In this document: one piece after another, positions 41,750-51,050 of the stretch | Numbering within the stretch: the first letter of the stretch is position 1 | Layout: each line of letters opens with the position of its first letter | Assembly: GCF_016785085.1 (NCBI RefSeq) | Contig: NZ_JAENHO010000011.1 | Location: forward strand, 62,001-126,000 | DNA from: Paractinoplanes lichenicola | GTDB taxonomy: Bacteria; Actinomycetota; Actinomycetes; Mycobacteriales; Micromonosporaceae | Direction: 5' to 3' | DNA: 64,000 nucleotides | The notes under the pieces: model-generated | Database searches by the model: none | Told to the model about the DNA's origin: nothing | The model's input: the letters and a program-made list of their open reading frames with translations, nothing else | Program-made: the position numbers and the translations under genes

Positions 41750-42749
41750 CCCGCTCGACGAGGGTGGTGGGGACCAGCACCGTGCCCGGTTCGCGGGTGT
41801 GGTGGCGGATCTGGTCGAGCAGGCCCTGCACGCACTGCCGCCCGACCTCGGCGAAGTCCTGGTGGACCGTGGTCAGCGGGGGCAGGTAGGAGGCGGCGTC
41901 GGGGATGTCGTCGAAGCCGGCCACGCTCACGTCGGCGGGGACGCGGCGGCCGCGCTCGTGCAGGGCGCGCAGGACGCCCAGGGCCATCTGGTCGTTGGCG
42001 CAGAAGATGGCCGTGCAGGTCGGGTCGCCGGCCAGGCGCAGACCGGCCTCGTAACCGGAGAGGGCGGTCCAGTCGCCGCGCTGGACCGGGGGGACGACGC
42101 GGCCGGCGTCCTCGAGGACCGTACGCCAGGCCAGCGCGCGGCGCTCGCTCGAGAACGACTCGGCCGGGCCGGTGACGTGATGGACCGTGTCGTGGCCGAG
42201 CTCGAGCAGGTGGCGTACGGCCTGGCGGGCGCCGTCGGCCTGGTCGGTGTCGACCACGGGATAGCGGTCGCCGGCGTCGGAGTCGACCACCACCACCTGC
42301 ACGCCGGGCGGGAGGACGAGGTTCGCCGCGTCGAGCAGGTGCACTTCCATGATCACGATGACGCCGTCGACGGCCAGCTCGCCGAGGCGGGTGAAGGCGC
42401 CGAGCACGCCGTCCTGGGTCGGCATCGCGACCGGGATCAGGGTGATCGCGTATCCCTCGTGGGCGGCCTGCGCGGCGATCGCCTCGACCGTACGGCTGTT
42501 GCCGGTTGTCGCCAAGGTGAACAAAATGACGCCGATAGTACGAAACTCACCCCGTTTCAATGCACGGGCCGCACTGTTGGGCCGATAACCAAGCTGTTGC
42601 ATCGCGTTCAGAACCTGACGCCGCGTCGACTCGACCACGCTGGTGTGGCCGTTGGCGACGCGGCTGACCGTCTGGGAGGACACCCCAGCTAGGCGGGCCA
42701 CGTCGGCCATCGAAACGCCACGGGGGCGGCTGCTTGACGATCCCTGCAC
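41718..42749 (-). CDS. LacI-family regulator of the adjacent sugar operon
   Basis: 343 residues. HTH and hinge helix: SMADVARLAGVSSQTVSRVA, PNSAARALKRGEFRTIGVIL. Periplasmic-binding-protein-like effector domain with VVDTDQADGARQAVRHLLEL, IFCANDQMALGVLRALHERG, and VAGFDDIPDAASYLPPLTTV, all canonical. It is transcribed divergently from the ABC transporter/beta-galactosidase operon, and two palindromic sites lie between them. A repressor that releases in the presence of a galactoside-type ligand is the natural inference. Confidence 0.93.
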   Translation of the reverse strand: MQGSSSSRPRGVSMADVARLAGVSSQTVSRVANGHTSVVESTRRQVLNAMQQLGYRPNSAARALKRGEFRTIGVILFTLATTGNSRTVEAIAAQAAHEGYAITLIPVAMPTQDGVLGAFTRLGELAVDGVIVIMEVHLLDAANLVLPPGVQVVVVDSDAGDRYPVVDTDQADGARQAVRHLLELGHDTVHHVTGPAESFSSERRALAWRTVLEDAGRVVPPVQRGDWTALSGYEAGLRLAGDPTCTAIFCANDQMALGVLRALHERGRRVPADVSVAGFDDIPDAASYLPPLTTVHQDFAEVGRQCVQGLLDQIRHHTREPGTVLVPTTLVERASTAPPGNRR

Positions 42750-42769
42750 GCAGTGAAACTATCACCCTC

Positions 42770-42785
42770 ATGTTTACGCAAACAT
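42770..42785. promoter_or_regulatory. LacI-type operator, LacI-proximal
   Basis: ATGTTTACGCAAACAT has 6-bp inverted arms ATGTTT/AAACAT around ACGC. It lies 21 bp upstream of the LacI start codon, in position for autorepression. Confidence 0.75.
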
Positions 42786-42835
42786 CACACCAGTGAACTC
42801 GTCGAAACATTGTCGAACACGCTTGATCGGGTGCA

Positions 42836-42850
42836 ATGTTTACGTAATCA
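42836..42850. promoter_or_regulatory. LacI-type operator, transporter-proximal
   Basis: ATGTTTACGTAATCA matches the first operator with one arm imperfect (TAATCA instead of TAAACA). It is 66 bp from the first site (a near-integral number of helical turns) and 37 bp upstream of the permease start, just after a TTGATC that may be the -35 box. Confidence 0.7.
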
Positions 42851-42886
42851 ACACTCTCGGTGAACAGTAAGACGGGATGACGGCAG

Positions 42887-43792
42887 ATGGCTGTTCCACA
42901 GGTCGCGGCACCGCCGCCGGCGACACGGCGCGTACGCCGCTCGCACCAGGGCTGGAAGTTCGTCGGCCCGTTCATGATCGTGTTCGCGCTGGTCTTCCTG
43001 GCCCCGATCGCGTACTCGATCTATCTGAGCCTGTATCGCAACCGGCTCATCGGCGGTAACGCGTTCGTCGGCCTGGACAACTACACGCAGGCGCTGCAGG
43101 ACTCGCAGTTCTGGTCGGGCGTCGGCCGGGTCGGGTTGTTCCTGGTTGTCCAGGTGCCGATCATGCTGTTCCTGGCCCTGCTGGTGGCGCTCGCCCTCGA
43201 CAGCGGCCGGCTCTACGGCAAGAGCTTCTTCCGGGTCTCGATCTTCCTGCCGTACGCGGTGCCGGCCGTCGTCGCCGCACTGATGTGGGGCTTCATCTAC
43301 GGCTCACAGTTCGGCCTGGTCGGCAGCATCAACGACGCGCTCGGGATCTCGCTGCCCGACCCGCTCAAGCCGAGCCTCATCCTGGCCTCGATCGGCAACA
43401 TCACGACCTGGCAGTTCGTCGGGTACAACATGCTGATCTTCTTCTCGGCCCTGCAGGTCGTGCCGAAGTCGCTCTACGAGTCGGCCGCGATCGACGGCGC
43501 CGGCCAGCTCCGGATCATCCGCTCGATCAAGCTGCCGGCCATCCGGGGCGCGCTGGTCATCGCCACGATCTTCTCGATCATCGGTAGCTTCCAGCTGTTC
43601 AACGAGCCGGCGATCCTGCGCAACCTGGCCCCGAACGCGATCACCACGTACTTCACGCCGAACTTCTACGCCTACTCGCTGACCTTCTCGGGCCAGCAGA
43701 TCAACTACTCCGCGGCGGTCGCGGTCATCATGGCCGTGATCACCATGATCGTCGCCTACGTGGTGCAGCTGCGCGGGACGAAGGACCTCTGA
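42887..43792 (+). CDS. sugar ABC transporter permease (MalF type)
   Basis: 301 residues, six membrane helices (first at about 25-47: VGPFMIVFALVFLAPIAYSI). The ATPase-coupling EAA loop is present as YESAAIDGAGQLRIIRSIKL near residue 200. It forms the transmembrane channel with the next permease. It is the first gene of the LacI-controlled operon. The ABC ATPase is absent, as is usual in actinobacteria where a shared MsiK-type ATPase serves many such importers. Confidence 0.93.
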   Translation: MAVPQVAAPPPATRRVRRSHQGWKFVGPFMIVFALVFLAPIAYSIYLSLYRNRLIGGNAFVGLDNYTQALQDSQFWSGVGRVGLFLVVQVPIMLFLALLVALALDSGRLYGKSFFRVSIFLPYAVPAVVAALMWGFIYGSQFGLVGSINDALGISLPDPLKPSLILASIGNITTWQFVGYNMLIFFSALQVVPKSLYESAAIDGAGQLRIIRSIKLPAIRGALVIATIFSIIGSFQLFNEPAILRNLAPNAITTYFTPNFYAYSLTFSGQQINYSAAVAVIMAVITMIVAYVVQLRGTKDL

Positions 43793-44709
43793 TGACCACT
43801 ACTTCAGTTCAAAAGCCTTCCGCCCGTACGTCGAAGCCGGTCACCCTGTCGTCGAAGCGGCCCCGCCGCAAGGGCAGCATCCTGCTGACCGTGCTCACCG
43901 CGCTGATGGCCGCGTACTCGCTGTTCCCGCTGGCCTGGCTGCTGATCAACTCGACCAAGACGCAGGACGGGCTGTTCAGCTCGTTCGGGCTCTGGTTCGA
44001 CGACGGCAAGTTCGCCCTGTTCAGCAACATCGCCGACACGTTCACCTACAACGACGGCATCTACCTGCGCTGGCTCGGCAACACGGCGCTCTACGTGCTG
44101 GTCGGCGCGGGCGGGGCGACCTTCCTGGCCCTGCTGGCCGGTTACGGGCTGGCCAAGTTCGACTTCGTCGGTAAGAAGGCCGTCTTCGCCATCGTCATCG
44201 GCGCGGTGGCCGTGCCGCCGACCGCGCTGGCCGTGCCGACGTTCCTGATGTTCAGCAAGATGGGCCTGACCAACACCCCGTGGGCCGTGATCATCCCGTC
44301 GCTGATCTCGCCGTTCGGCCTGTACCTGATGTGGACCTTCGCCGCCCAGGCCGTGCCGACCGAGATGCTCGAGGCGGCCCGGGTCGACGGCGCCGGCGAG
44401 TTCCGCACGCTCTTCAAGCTCGCCGTGCCGCTGCTCATGCCCGGCCTCATCACCACCCTGCTCTTCACCATGGTCGCCACCATGAACAACTACTTCCTCC
44501 CGTTGATCATGCTGAAGAACCCCGACTGGTATCCGCTGACCGTCGGGCTGAACAGCTGGAACGCGCAGGCCGCGACCGCGGGTGGCGAGGCCGTCTTCAA
44601 CCTCGTCATCACCGGCTCGCTGATCACCGTCGTCCTGCTCCTCGCGGCGTTCCTCTCGCTGCAGCGTTACTGGCAGTCCGGCCTGGCCGCCGGCTCCGTC
44701 AAGGAATAA
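43792..44709 (+). CDS. sugar ABC transporter permease (MalG type)
   Basis: 305 residues, six helices, starting at the ATG that overlaps the previous stop by one base (TGATG), so the two permeases are translationally coupled. EAA loop: MLEAARVDGAGEFRTLFKLA. A basic cytoplasmic N-terminus (SSKRPRRKG) precedes TM1. Partner of the upstream MalF-type permease. Confidence 0.93.
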   Translation: MTTTSVQKPSARTSKPVTLSSKRPRRKGSILLTVLTALMAAYSLFPLAWLLINSTKTQDGLFSSFGLWFDDGKFALFSNIADTFTYNDGIYLRWLGNTALYVLVGAGGATFLALLAGYGLAKFDFVGKKAVFAIVIGAVAVPPTALAVPTFLMFSKMGLTNTPWAVIIPSLISPFGLYLMWTFAAQAVPTEMLEAARVDGAGEFRTLFKLAVPLLMPGLITTLLFTMVATMNNYFLPLIMLKNPDWYPLTVGLNSWNAQAATAGGEAVFNLVITGSLITVVLLLAAFLSLQRYWQSGLAAGSVKE

Positions 44710-44741
44710 CCAACACCCTCCCGCTCTGAAAGGGCACCAAG

Positions 44742-46079
44742 ATGTCCCGATTTCTGAAGGTGGCGGCCGTTGCCTCGGCCGCCGTCCTCGCCCTCGCCGC
44801 CTGTGGTGGTGGCGACGACGACTCGTCGACCGGCTCGTCCGGCGGCGCCACCGTCTCCGAGGCCGACGTCACCGCGGCCCTCGAGAAGGGCGGCACCCTG
44901 ACGGTGTGGGCGTGGGAGCCCACCCTCAAGGACGTCGTCACGAAGTTCCAGGAGAAGTACCCGAACGTCAAGGTCGACCTGGTCAACGCGGGCACCGGCG
45001 ACAAGCAGTACACCGCCCTGCAGAACGCGATCGCCGCGGGCAAGGGTGTGCCGGACGTCGGCCAGATCGAGTACTACGCGCTGCCGCAGTTCGCCATCGG
45101 CAAGGCGCTGACCGACCTCAAGTCGTACGGGGCGGAAGCTCTGAAGGCCGACTTCAACCCCGGCCCGTGGAACTCGGTCAACTCCGGTGGCGGCGTCTAC
45201 GGCCTGCCCATGGACTCGGGCCCGATGGCGCTGTACTACAACAAGGAGGTCTTCGACAAGTACAAGATCGAGGTCCCCAAGACGTGGACCGAGTACCTCG
45301 AGGCCGCCCGTAAGCTGCACGCCGCCGACCCCAAGGCCTACATCACCAACGACACCGGCGACGCGGGCCTGACCACCAGCCTCATCTGGCAGGCCGGCGG
45401 CAAGCCGTACACGGTCGACGGCACCAACGTCACGATCAACTTCAACGACCCGGGCTCGCAGGAGTTCGTCAAGGTGTGGCAGGCCCTGATCAGCGAGAAG
45501 CTGCTCGCGCCGGTCAGCTCGTGGAGCGACGGCTGGTTCCAGGGCATCGGCAACGGCTCGATCGCCACGGTCGCGACCGGCGCCTGGATGCCGGCCAACT
45601 TCGTCACCAGCGCCCCGGCCGGCTCCGGCAAGTGGCGCGCGGCCGAGCTGCCGCAGTGGACCGCCGGCGCCAACGCCAGCGCCGAGAACGGCGGCAGCGC
45701 CCTCTCGATCATGGACAAGGGCGCCAACAAGGAGCTCGCGTACGGCTTCCTGAAGTTCGCCAACGACGGCGACGGCGTGCAGGTCCGCGTCGACGGCGGC
45801 GCGTTCCCGGCCACCAGCAAGACCCTGGCCGACCCGGCCTGGCTGGCCGACGAGTTCGAGTACTTCGCCGGGCAGAAGGCCAACGAGATCTTCGCGAAGT
45901 CGGCCCAGCAGGTCGTCACCGGCTGGTCGTACCTGCCCTTCCAGGTCTACTCGAACAGCGTCTTCAACGACACCGCGGGCAAGGCGTACGTCTCGAACAC
46001 CACCCTCGCCGACGGCCTGAAGGCCTGGCAGGACCAGTCCGCCAAGTACGGCAACGAGCAGGGCTTCACCGTCAAGTAA
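44742..46079 (+). CDS. sugar-binding lipoprotein of the ABC importer
   Basis: 445 residues with a lipoprotein signal peptide; lipobox ALAAC places the lipidated Cys at residue 21, followed by a Gly/Asp/Ser-rich tether. The mature part is a cluster-B extracellular solute-binding protein (TLTVWAWEPTLKDVVTKFQE, GVYGLPMDSGPMALYYNKEV, WFQGIGNGSIATVATGAW). It captures a sugar outside the membrane for the two permeases. Given the GH42 enzyme downstream, galacto-oligosaccharides or lactose-like substrates are likely, by inference. Confidence 0.92.
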   Translation: MSRFLKVAAVASAAVLALAACGGGDDDSSTGSSGGATVSEADVTAALEKGGTLTVWAWEPTLKDVVTKFQEKYPNVKVDLVNAGTGDKQYTALQNAIAAGKGVPDVGQIEYYALPQFAIGKALTDLKSYGAEALKADFNPGPWNSVNSGGGVYGLPMDSGPMALYYNKEVFDKYKIEVPKTWTEYLEAARKLHAADPKAYITNDTGDAGLTTSLIWQAGGKPYTVDGTNVTINFNDPGSQEFVKVWQALISEKLLAPVSSWSDGWFQGIGNGSIATVATGAWMPANFVTSAPAGSGKWRAAELPQWTAGANASAENGGSALSIMDKGANKELAYGFLKFANDGDGVQVRVDGGAFPATSKTLADPAWLADEFEYFAGQKANEIFAKSAQQVVTGWSYLPFQVYSNSVFNDTAGKAYVSNTTLADGLKAWQDQSAKYGNEQGFTVK

Positions 46080-46104
46080 CCAGCTCCACCCTCTGGGAGA
46101 TCCT

Positions 46105-48081
46105 GTGTCACACCCCCGTTGGCTGCGCCGGTCCGGAGACCCTCGTCTCGAGTACGGTGCGGACTACAACCCCGAGCAGTGGCCCCGCGAGGTCTGGGAC
46201 GACGACGTGCGCGCCATGCGCGAGGCCGGCGTCACCATCGTCTCGCTCGCCATCTTCTCGTGGGCCAAGATCGAAACCGCCGAGGGCCGGTATGACTTCG
46301 GCTGGCTCGACGACGCGATCGACCTGTTGCACGCCAACGGGATAGCGGTCGACCTGGCCACGGCGACGGCCTCGCCGCCGCCGTGGCTGACGACCGCGTA
46401 CCCCTCCGTGTTGCCCGTCGACAAGCAGGGCAACACGATCTGGCCGGGCGGCCGCCAGCAGTGGCGGCCGACCTCGCCGATCTTCCGCGAGCACGCGCTG
46501 CGCCTGGTCCGCGAGATGGCTTCGCGGTACGGGAACCATCCCGCGGTGGTGGCGTGGCACGTCAGCAACGAGCTGGGCTGCCACAACGTCTACGACTACT
46601 CGGACGACGCCGCGGCCGCCTTCCGTACGTGGCTGCGGGCTCGCTACACCACGATCGACGCGCTGAACGAGGCGTGGGGCACCGCGTTCTGGTCGCAGTG
46701 GTACACCGACTTCGAGCAGATCCTGCCCCCGCGGCAGGCCGCGACCCACCCGAACCCGGGTCAGCAGCTCGACTTCAAGCGGTTCTCGTCCGACGCGCTC
46801 AAGGACTACCTGATCGCCGAGCGCGACATTCTGCGCGAGCTCACCCCCGACATCCCGGTCACGACCAACTTCATGGTCATGGGCGAGACCAAGGGCATGG
46901 ACTACGCCGACTGGGCGGCCGAGGTCGACTTCGTGTCGAACGACCACTACCGCCTGCCCGGCAAGCAGACCCTCGACGAGCTGTCGTTCTCGGCCAACCT
47001 GACCGGCAACCTCGCCGGCGGCCGGCCGTGGTTCCTCATGGAGCACTCGACCAGCGCGGTCAACTGGCAGCCGATCAACTTGGCCAAGAAGCCCGGCGAG
47101 CTGGCCCGCGACGCCCTCACCCACGTGGCCCACGGCGCCGACGCGGTCTGCTTCTTCCAGTGGCGGCAGTCCCGGGCCGGGGCCGAGAAATACCACTCGG
47201 CGATGGTTCCGCACGCGGGCACGTCCTCCCAGCTGTTCCAGGACGTGACCGACCTCGGCGCGACCCTGCGCTCGCTGTCCGACGTCGCCGGCGTTCCCCG
47301 TACGCGGGCCCGGGCGGCCGTCCTCTTCGACTGGACCTCGTGGTGGGCCGTCGAGCAGGACTCACACCCCTCGTCGGCGCTGCGCTACCGGCAGGAGGCG
47401 CTGGACTGGTACACGGCGTTCCTCGACCTGGGCGTACGGGCCGATGTCGTCCCCGTCGCGGCCGACCTGTCGGGCTATGACGTCGTGGTCGCGCCGGTGC
47501 TGCACGTGGTGCCGTCCGCGCTGGCCGCCCGGCTGTCGGAATTCGTCTCGTCCGGCGGGCACCTGATCACCACGTACTTCTCGGGCATCGTGGACGAGCA
47601 CGACCACGCCTGGCTCGGCGGCTACCCCGGCGCGCTGCGCGACCTGCTGGGCGTCCGCATCGAGGAGTTCGGCCCCCTGCTCGACGGCGACACGGCCGAG
47701 CTCGACAACGGCCTGACCGGCACCCTGTGGACCGACCGCATCGACGTGACCTCGGCCGACACGTCCGTGCTGGCCACCTACAAGACCGGCGACCAGGCCG
47801 GCCGCGCCGCCATCACCCGCCGCACGACCGGCACCGGCTCGGCGGCGTACGTCTCGACGCGTCTGGGCCCCGACGGCCTCGTCCCGGTGCTGGGCGACCT
47901 GCTGGCCCGCGCCGGCGTCACCAGCGACCTGCCCGAATCGCTGCGCGGCCAGGTTGAACTCGCCGTTCGCGGGGACACCCGCTTCGTCATCAACCGCACC
48001 GAGGAACCGGTCGACATCACCGCCCTGGGCGGCCCCGACCGCACTCTCACCGCCAGGGGAGTGGCGGTGCTCCGCGCCTGA
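46105..48081 (+). CDS. GH42 beta-galactosidase
   Basis: 658 residues, GTG start, no signal peptide, so it acts on imported sugar in the cytoplasm. GH42 barrel with acid/base Glu156 (WHVSNELGCH) and nucleophile Glu313 (WFLMEHSTSAVNW). The opening LEYGADYNPEQWPREVWDDD and WQPINLAKKPGELARDALTH are characteristic. The trimerisation and C-terminal beta domains follow. Last gene of the LacI-controlled operon, closed by a strong hairpin terminator. Confidence 0.95.
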   Translation: MSHPRWLRRSGDPRLEYGADYNPEQWPREVWDDDVRAMREAGVTIVSLAIFSWAKIETAEGRYDFGWLDDAIDLLHANGIAVDLATATASPPPWLTTAYPSVLPVDKQGNTIWPGGRQQWRPTSPIFREHALRLVREMASRYGNHPAVVAWHVSNELGCHNVYDYSDDAAAAFRTWLRARYTTIDALNEAWGTAFWSQWYTDFEQILPPRQAATHPNPGQQLDFKRFSSDALKDYLIAERDILRELTPDIPVTTNFMVMGETKGMDYADWAAEVDFVSNDHYRLPGKQTLDELSFSANLTGNLAGGRPWFLMEHSTSAVNWQPINLAKKPGELARDALTHVAHGADAVCFFQWRQSRAGAEKYHSAMVPHAGTSSQLFQDVTDLGATLRSLSDVAGVPRTRARAAVLFDWTSWWAVEQDSHPSSALRYRQEALDWYTAFLDLGVRADVVPVAADLSGYDVVVAPVLHVVPSALAARLSEFVSSGGHLITTYFSGIVDEHDHAWLGGYPGALRDLLGVRIEEFGPLLDGDTAELDNGLTGTLWTDRIDVTSADTSVLATYKTGDQAGRAAITRRTTGTGSAAYVSTRLGPDGLVPVLGDLLARAGVTSDLPESLRGQVELAVRGDTRFVINRTEEPVDITALGGPDRTLTARGVAVLRA

Positions 48082-48101
48082 GTCCCAGCTCAGGCGTGCT
48101 G

Positions 48102-48136
48102 GACGCCCCGGGAGCCTGCGCTGCTCCCGGGGCGTC
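48102..48136. terminator. strong bidirectional hairpin
   Basis: GACGCCCCGGGAGC and GCTCCCGGGGCGTC form a perfect 14-bp stem around a 7-nt loop. It lies between the convergent GH42 and LRR-like genes and can serve both. Confidence 0.88.
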
Positions 48137-48143
48137 TTCAGCT

Positions 48144-48473
48144 TCACCGCCCCGCACTCGACACCTCGGCCACCCGCTGGCCGGTGACGTCGATCCACTC
48201 GAGCCCCGGCATCTCGAACAGCCATGGCGGCAACGCCGTGATCTGTCCGCGCTCCGGCTGCGGTGCGAGGACGACCCGGTTCACCTCTCCGCCGAAACGA
48301 GGAGTCAGCCGGTGCAGATCACCGTCGACACCGGCCGAGCAGCCCGCCGTCGAGCTCATCTTCAGCACTCGCAAGCTGCGCTGTTCGCGCACGACCTCCG
48401 GCATCGTGGTCAGCGCGTCGCCGGACAGCCGGAGGTGCTGGAGGTTCGGGGGCAGGAACCAGTGTGGCGTCAT
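48144..48473 (-). CDS. short leucine-rich-repeat-like protein
   Basis: 109 residues from an ATG at 48473 (MTPHWFLPPNL). LPPNLQHLRLSGDALTTMPE and LPPWLFEMPGLEWIDVTGQR resemble two leucine-rich repeats separated by about 50 residues. The frame stays open further upstream, but that part is antisense to the next gene and unlikely to be used. No partner. Function unknown. Confidence 0.55.
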   Translation of the reverse strand: MTPHWFLPPNLQHLRLSGDALTTMPEVVREQRSLRVLKMSSTAGCSAGVDGDLHRLTPRFGGEVNRVVLAPQPERGQITALPPWLFEMPGLEWIDVTGQRVAEVSSAGR

Positions 48474-48570
48474 CGTATTCACGGCGTGCCGTGCCGTCGA
48501 CGCGTCCCCCTTCCGGGCGGGTGGGCTTAACTCCGTGGCGGGCTGGTGATGATCTCGTAATACTGCGCTC

Positions 48571-49542
48571 GTGCTCCCCGGACTGCTTCGACCTCGCGCG
48601 CTGAAACCCGGTGACCTCGTCGTGATCGCGGCGTTGTCCGGGCCGTTGCCGGCGGAATACCGGTCCAACGTGGAGGAGACCGTGGCGGTCTTCGAGCGGA
48701 TGGGCTTTCGCGTGCGGCTGTCGCCGCTGGTCGAGGAGGGGCGGCGGCGGTGGTGGAGTGCGGGCCGGCCGGACGAGGTCGCCCAGGAGCTCAACACGCT
48801 CCTGCGCGATCCTTCGGTGCGGGCCGTCGTCGCGCTCGACGGGGGTCAGACGGTCTTCGGCTATCTCGACCTGATCGACTATGACGCGGTCGTCGCCGAC
48901 CCGAAGCCGATCCTCGGGTACAGCGACATCTCGCTGCTGCACCTGGCGCTGCACGCCCGTACGGGCTTGGTCGGCTTTCACGGTGACATGGCCGTTCCCG
49001 GCTTCGGCGGCCACTGGCGGTCGCTGCCCGACCGGGCTTCGCTCTCGGCCGTCTACTTGACGCTGCTGACCAGCCCTGATCCGCTCGGCGCGCTGCCGGC
49101 CGGCTCGGCGTGGGAGTGCTGGCGTCCCGGCCGCGTCGAGGGCCACCTGATCGGCGGCGTCATCAACCGCGTCGCGTTGGTGCAGGCCACCCCGTACGGG
49201 CTGCCTCTCGACCGATTCGACGGCGCGATCCTGTTCTGGGAGGAACTCGGCGGGCAGGCCTCGTACGTGTGGAGCTACCTGCACGTGCTCCGGCACAGCG
49301 GCATCCTCGACCGGATCGCCGGCATGGTCGTCGGCGTCCCGCAGGACATCGCCGGCCTCGACGAGACGCCACTACGCACAATCGTCCTCGACGTGCTCGG
49401 CGACCGTGACATCCCCGTGCTGGGCAACGTGGATATCGGCCACGCGGGGGCCAACTTGCCCATGCCCGTCGGTGTCCGCGCCGCGCTGGACGCGAGCGAC
49501 CGCAAGCTTGCCCTGCTGGAGCCGGCGGTGCGGCTGCATTAA
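48571..49542 (+). CDS. S66-family LD-carboxypeptidase / MccF-like peptidase
   Basis: 323 residues. The peptidase S66 fold is recognised by LKPGDLVVIAALSGPLPAEY, the nucleophile motif LGYSDISLLH, WEELGGQASYVWSYL with a catalytic-region Glu, and the catalytic His in GHAGANLPMPVGVRA. Family members trim murein tetrapeptides (LdcA) or inactivate microcin C-like aminoacyl nucleotides (MccF); the single-protein context does not decide. A TAATACT -10 box ends 6 nt before the GTG start, so the message is probably leaderless. Confidence 0.88.
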   Translation: MLPGLLRPRALKPGDLVVIAALSGPLPAEYRSNVEETVAVFERMGFRVRLSPLVEEGRRRWWSAGRPDEVAQELNTLLRDPSVRAVVALDGGQTVFGYLDLIDYDAVVADPKPILGYSDISLLHLALHARTGLVGFHGDMAVPGFGGHWRSLPDRASLSAVYLTLLTSPDPLGALPAGSAWECWRPGRVEGHLIGGVINRVALVQATPYGLPLDRFDGAILFWEELGGQASYVWSYLHVLRHSGILDRIAGMVVGVPQDIAGLDETPLRTIVLDVLGDRDIPVLGNVDIGHAGANLPMPVGVRAALDASDRKLALLEPAVRLH

Positions 49543-50273
49543 GGCCCGGCGCGGAACACCACGAGGTCGAGCCGTTCGACGATCGGCCCGGTGACGCGTC
49601 CCTCGGCGGCGTCCCTGCGCAGGGCGGCCAGCCCGTCCTCGAAAGCCTGGTCGGGCAGGGCGGCCAAGGGGCTCAAGGACCGTGACGCCGCCTTCTCGAC
49701 GAACTCGTCGGCGTCGGCCACGAAGGTCTGCTCGACCTGGAGGCATTCCACCGTTGCGAAACCGGCGGCGGTCAGCACTTCGGTGATCCGGTCCAGGCCG
49801 AGCCGGGCCGCCGTGCCGTCCGCCCACGCCGACGGGAAGTAGCGGTAGAGCGGGATCTCCTGCACCGGACCGAAGCCGCCCCGGATCAGCACGCGGCCCG
49901 CCGGACGCAGGACGCGGCGCAACTCGGCGGCGAACCCGGGCAGATCCCCGACGTGATGGATCATCTGCGAGGCCCACACGGCGTCGAAGACACCGGCGCC
50001 GAACGGGATCGCCTCGCCCGTGCCGCCGACGACCGGAACGTTGGCTCGAAGAACCGCCCGCATGTCCGCCGACGGCTCGCACGCAACGACGCTCGCCCCG
50101 CTGATCGCCGCGAGGGCGTCGCTGAACCTGCCGGTGCCCGCCCCGAGATCCAGGATCCACCCGGCGCCGGACGGCAGGTAGGGGCGAGCCGCGACCATCC
50201 ACCGCTCGACGTCCCCCTCGCGAAGCCGGCGCCCGCGGTCGTAGGCGGCTGCCATCGCCGGCCCGTACGTCAT
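49539..50273 (-). CDS. SAM-dependent class I methyltransferase
   Basis: 244 residues from the ATG at 50273, which overlaps the signal peptidase stop by one base (TGATG). SAM-binding motif I is WILDLGAGTGRF, followed by VVACEPSADMR and FDAVWASQMIHHVGDLPGFA (motif II region), as in UbiE/Methyltransf_11 enzymes. Substrate unknown. Coupling to lepB seems accidental with respect to function. Confidence 0.9.
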   Translation of the reverse strand: MTYGPAMAAAYDRGRRLREGDVERWMVAARPYLPSGAGWILDLGAGTGRFSDALAAISGASVVACEPSADMRAVLRANVPVVGGTGEAIPFGAGVFDAVWASQMIHHVGDLPGFAAELRRVLRPAGRVLIRGGFGPVQEIPLYRYFPSAWADGTAARLGLDRITEVLTAAGFATVECLQVEQTFVADADEFVEKAASRSLSPLAALPDQAFEDGLAALRRDAAEGRVTGPIVERLDLVVFRAGP

Positions 50274-50884
50274 CAGGGAGCCGGAACGTCGTCGAATGTC
50301 GGTGGCACGGTCAGCCACGTCACCCGGTCGAGCGGCCAGAACAGCGTGAAGGCGCGACCCACGATCGAGCCGGCCGGGATCGTGGCCTCCTCGATGTTCT
50401 GGTCGGACAGCCAGTGCTGGAGCGAGTCGGCGGACGCCGAGCGGTGGTCGCCCATCACCCAGACCCGGCCCGCTGGGACCGTGATGTCGAACGGCCTGTC
50501 GGTGGCCTCGAAAAGGTACGGCTCGTCGAGGGCGTGGCCGTTGACCGTGATGCGGTGCTCGGCGTCGCAGCACTGCACGTGGTCGCCGCCGACCCCGATG
50601 ATGCGCTTGATGAAGTCCTTGTCCGCGGCGCCGGTCCGCCATTGATGGGGGGCCTCGAATACGACGATCTCGCCGCGCCGGGGGTCGCGGACGCTGTAGA
50701 CGACCTTGTTGACCAGCACCTTGTCGTCGATGTCGAGCGTGTGCTCCATCGACTCGGAGGGGATGAAGAACGTCTGCACCACGAACGCCCGCACCAGGAA
50801 GGCGACCAGCACCGCCACCCCGACGAGGATCGGCATCTCGCGCCAGAACGACTTCCGGCGCTTTTCGATCTTCTCGTCGCCCAC
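50273..50884 (-). CDS. lepB: signal peptidase I
   Basis: 203 residues. One N-terminal membrane anchor (about 17-35: MPILVGVAVLVAFLVRAF) and the catalytic dyad: Ser45 in IPSESMEHTL and Lys93 in DKDFIKRIIGVGG. VWVMGDHRSASADSLQHW is box E. It cleaves Sec and Tat signal peptides on the outer face of the membrane. GTG start at 50884 with a TAGGAT -10 box about 8 nt upstream, which suggests leaderless expression. Many actinobacteria have several lep paralogues, and this may be one of them. Confidence 0.94.
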   Translation of the reverse strand: MGDEKIEKRRKSFWREMPILVGVAVLVAFLVRAFVVQTFFIPSESMEHTLDIDDKVLVNKVVYSVRDPRRGEIVVFEAPHQWRTGAADKDFIKRIIGVGGDHVQCCDAEHRITVNGHALDEPYLFEATDRPFDITVPAGRVWVMGDHRSASADSLQHWLSDQNIEEATIPAGSIVGRAFTLFWPLDRVTWLTVPPTFDDVPAP

Positions 50885-50994
50885 GACCCGATCCTACGGA
50901 TCGGGTGCCAACCGGTCGCGGCGCCGGCGGGCCCCGTGGGGCTTTCTGGAAATCGAATTAACTATTGCTTGTATTAAGACCTGTCGATGCCTGA

Positions 50995-51023
50995 GGATGG
51001 GATCGCGGCGCCGCATCCCATCC
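50995..51023 (+). promoter_or_regulatory. hairpin in the leader of the ThuA-RICIN gene
   Basis: GGATGGGAT and ATCCCATCC form a 9-bp stem around an 11-nt GC-rich loop, ending 27 bp before the ATG. An AT-rich promoter-like stretch (TATTGCTTGTATTAAG) lies just upstream, near 50962-50978. Confidence 0.45.
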
Positions 51024-51050
51024 CCGCACTCATCCCCCTGAGGTATCGCC

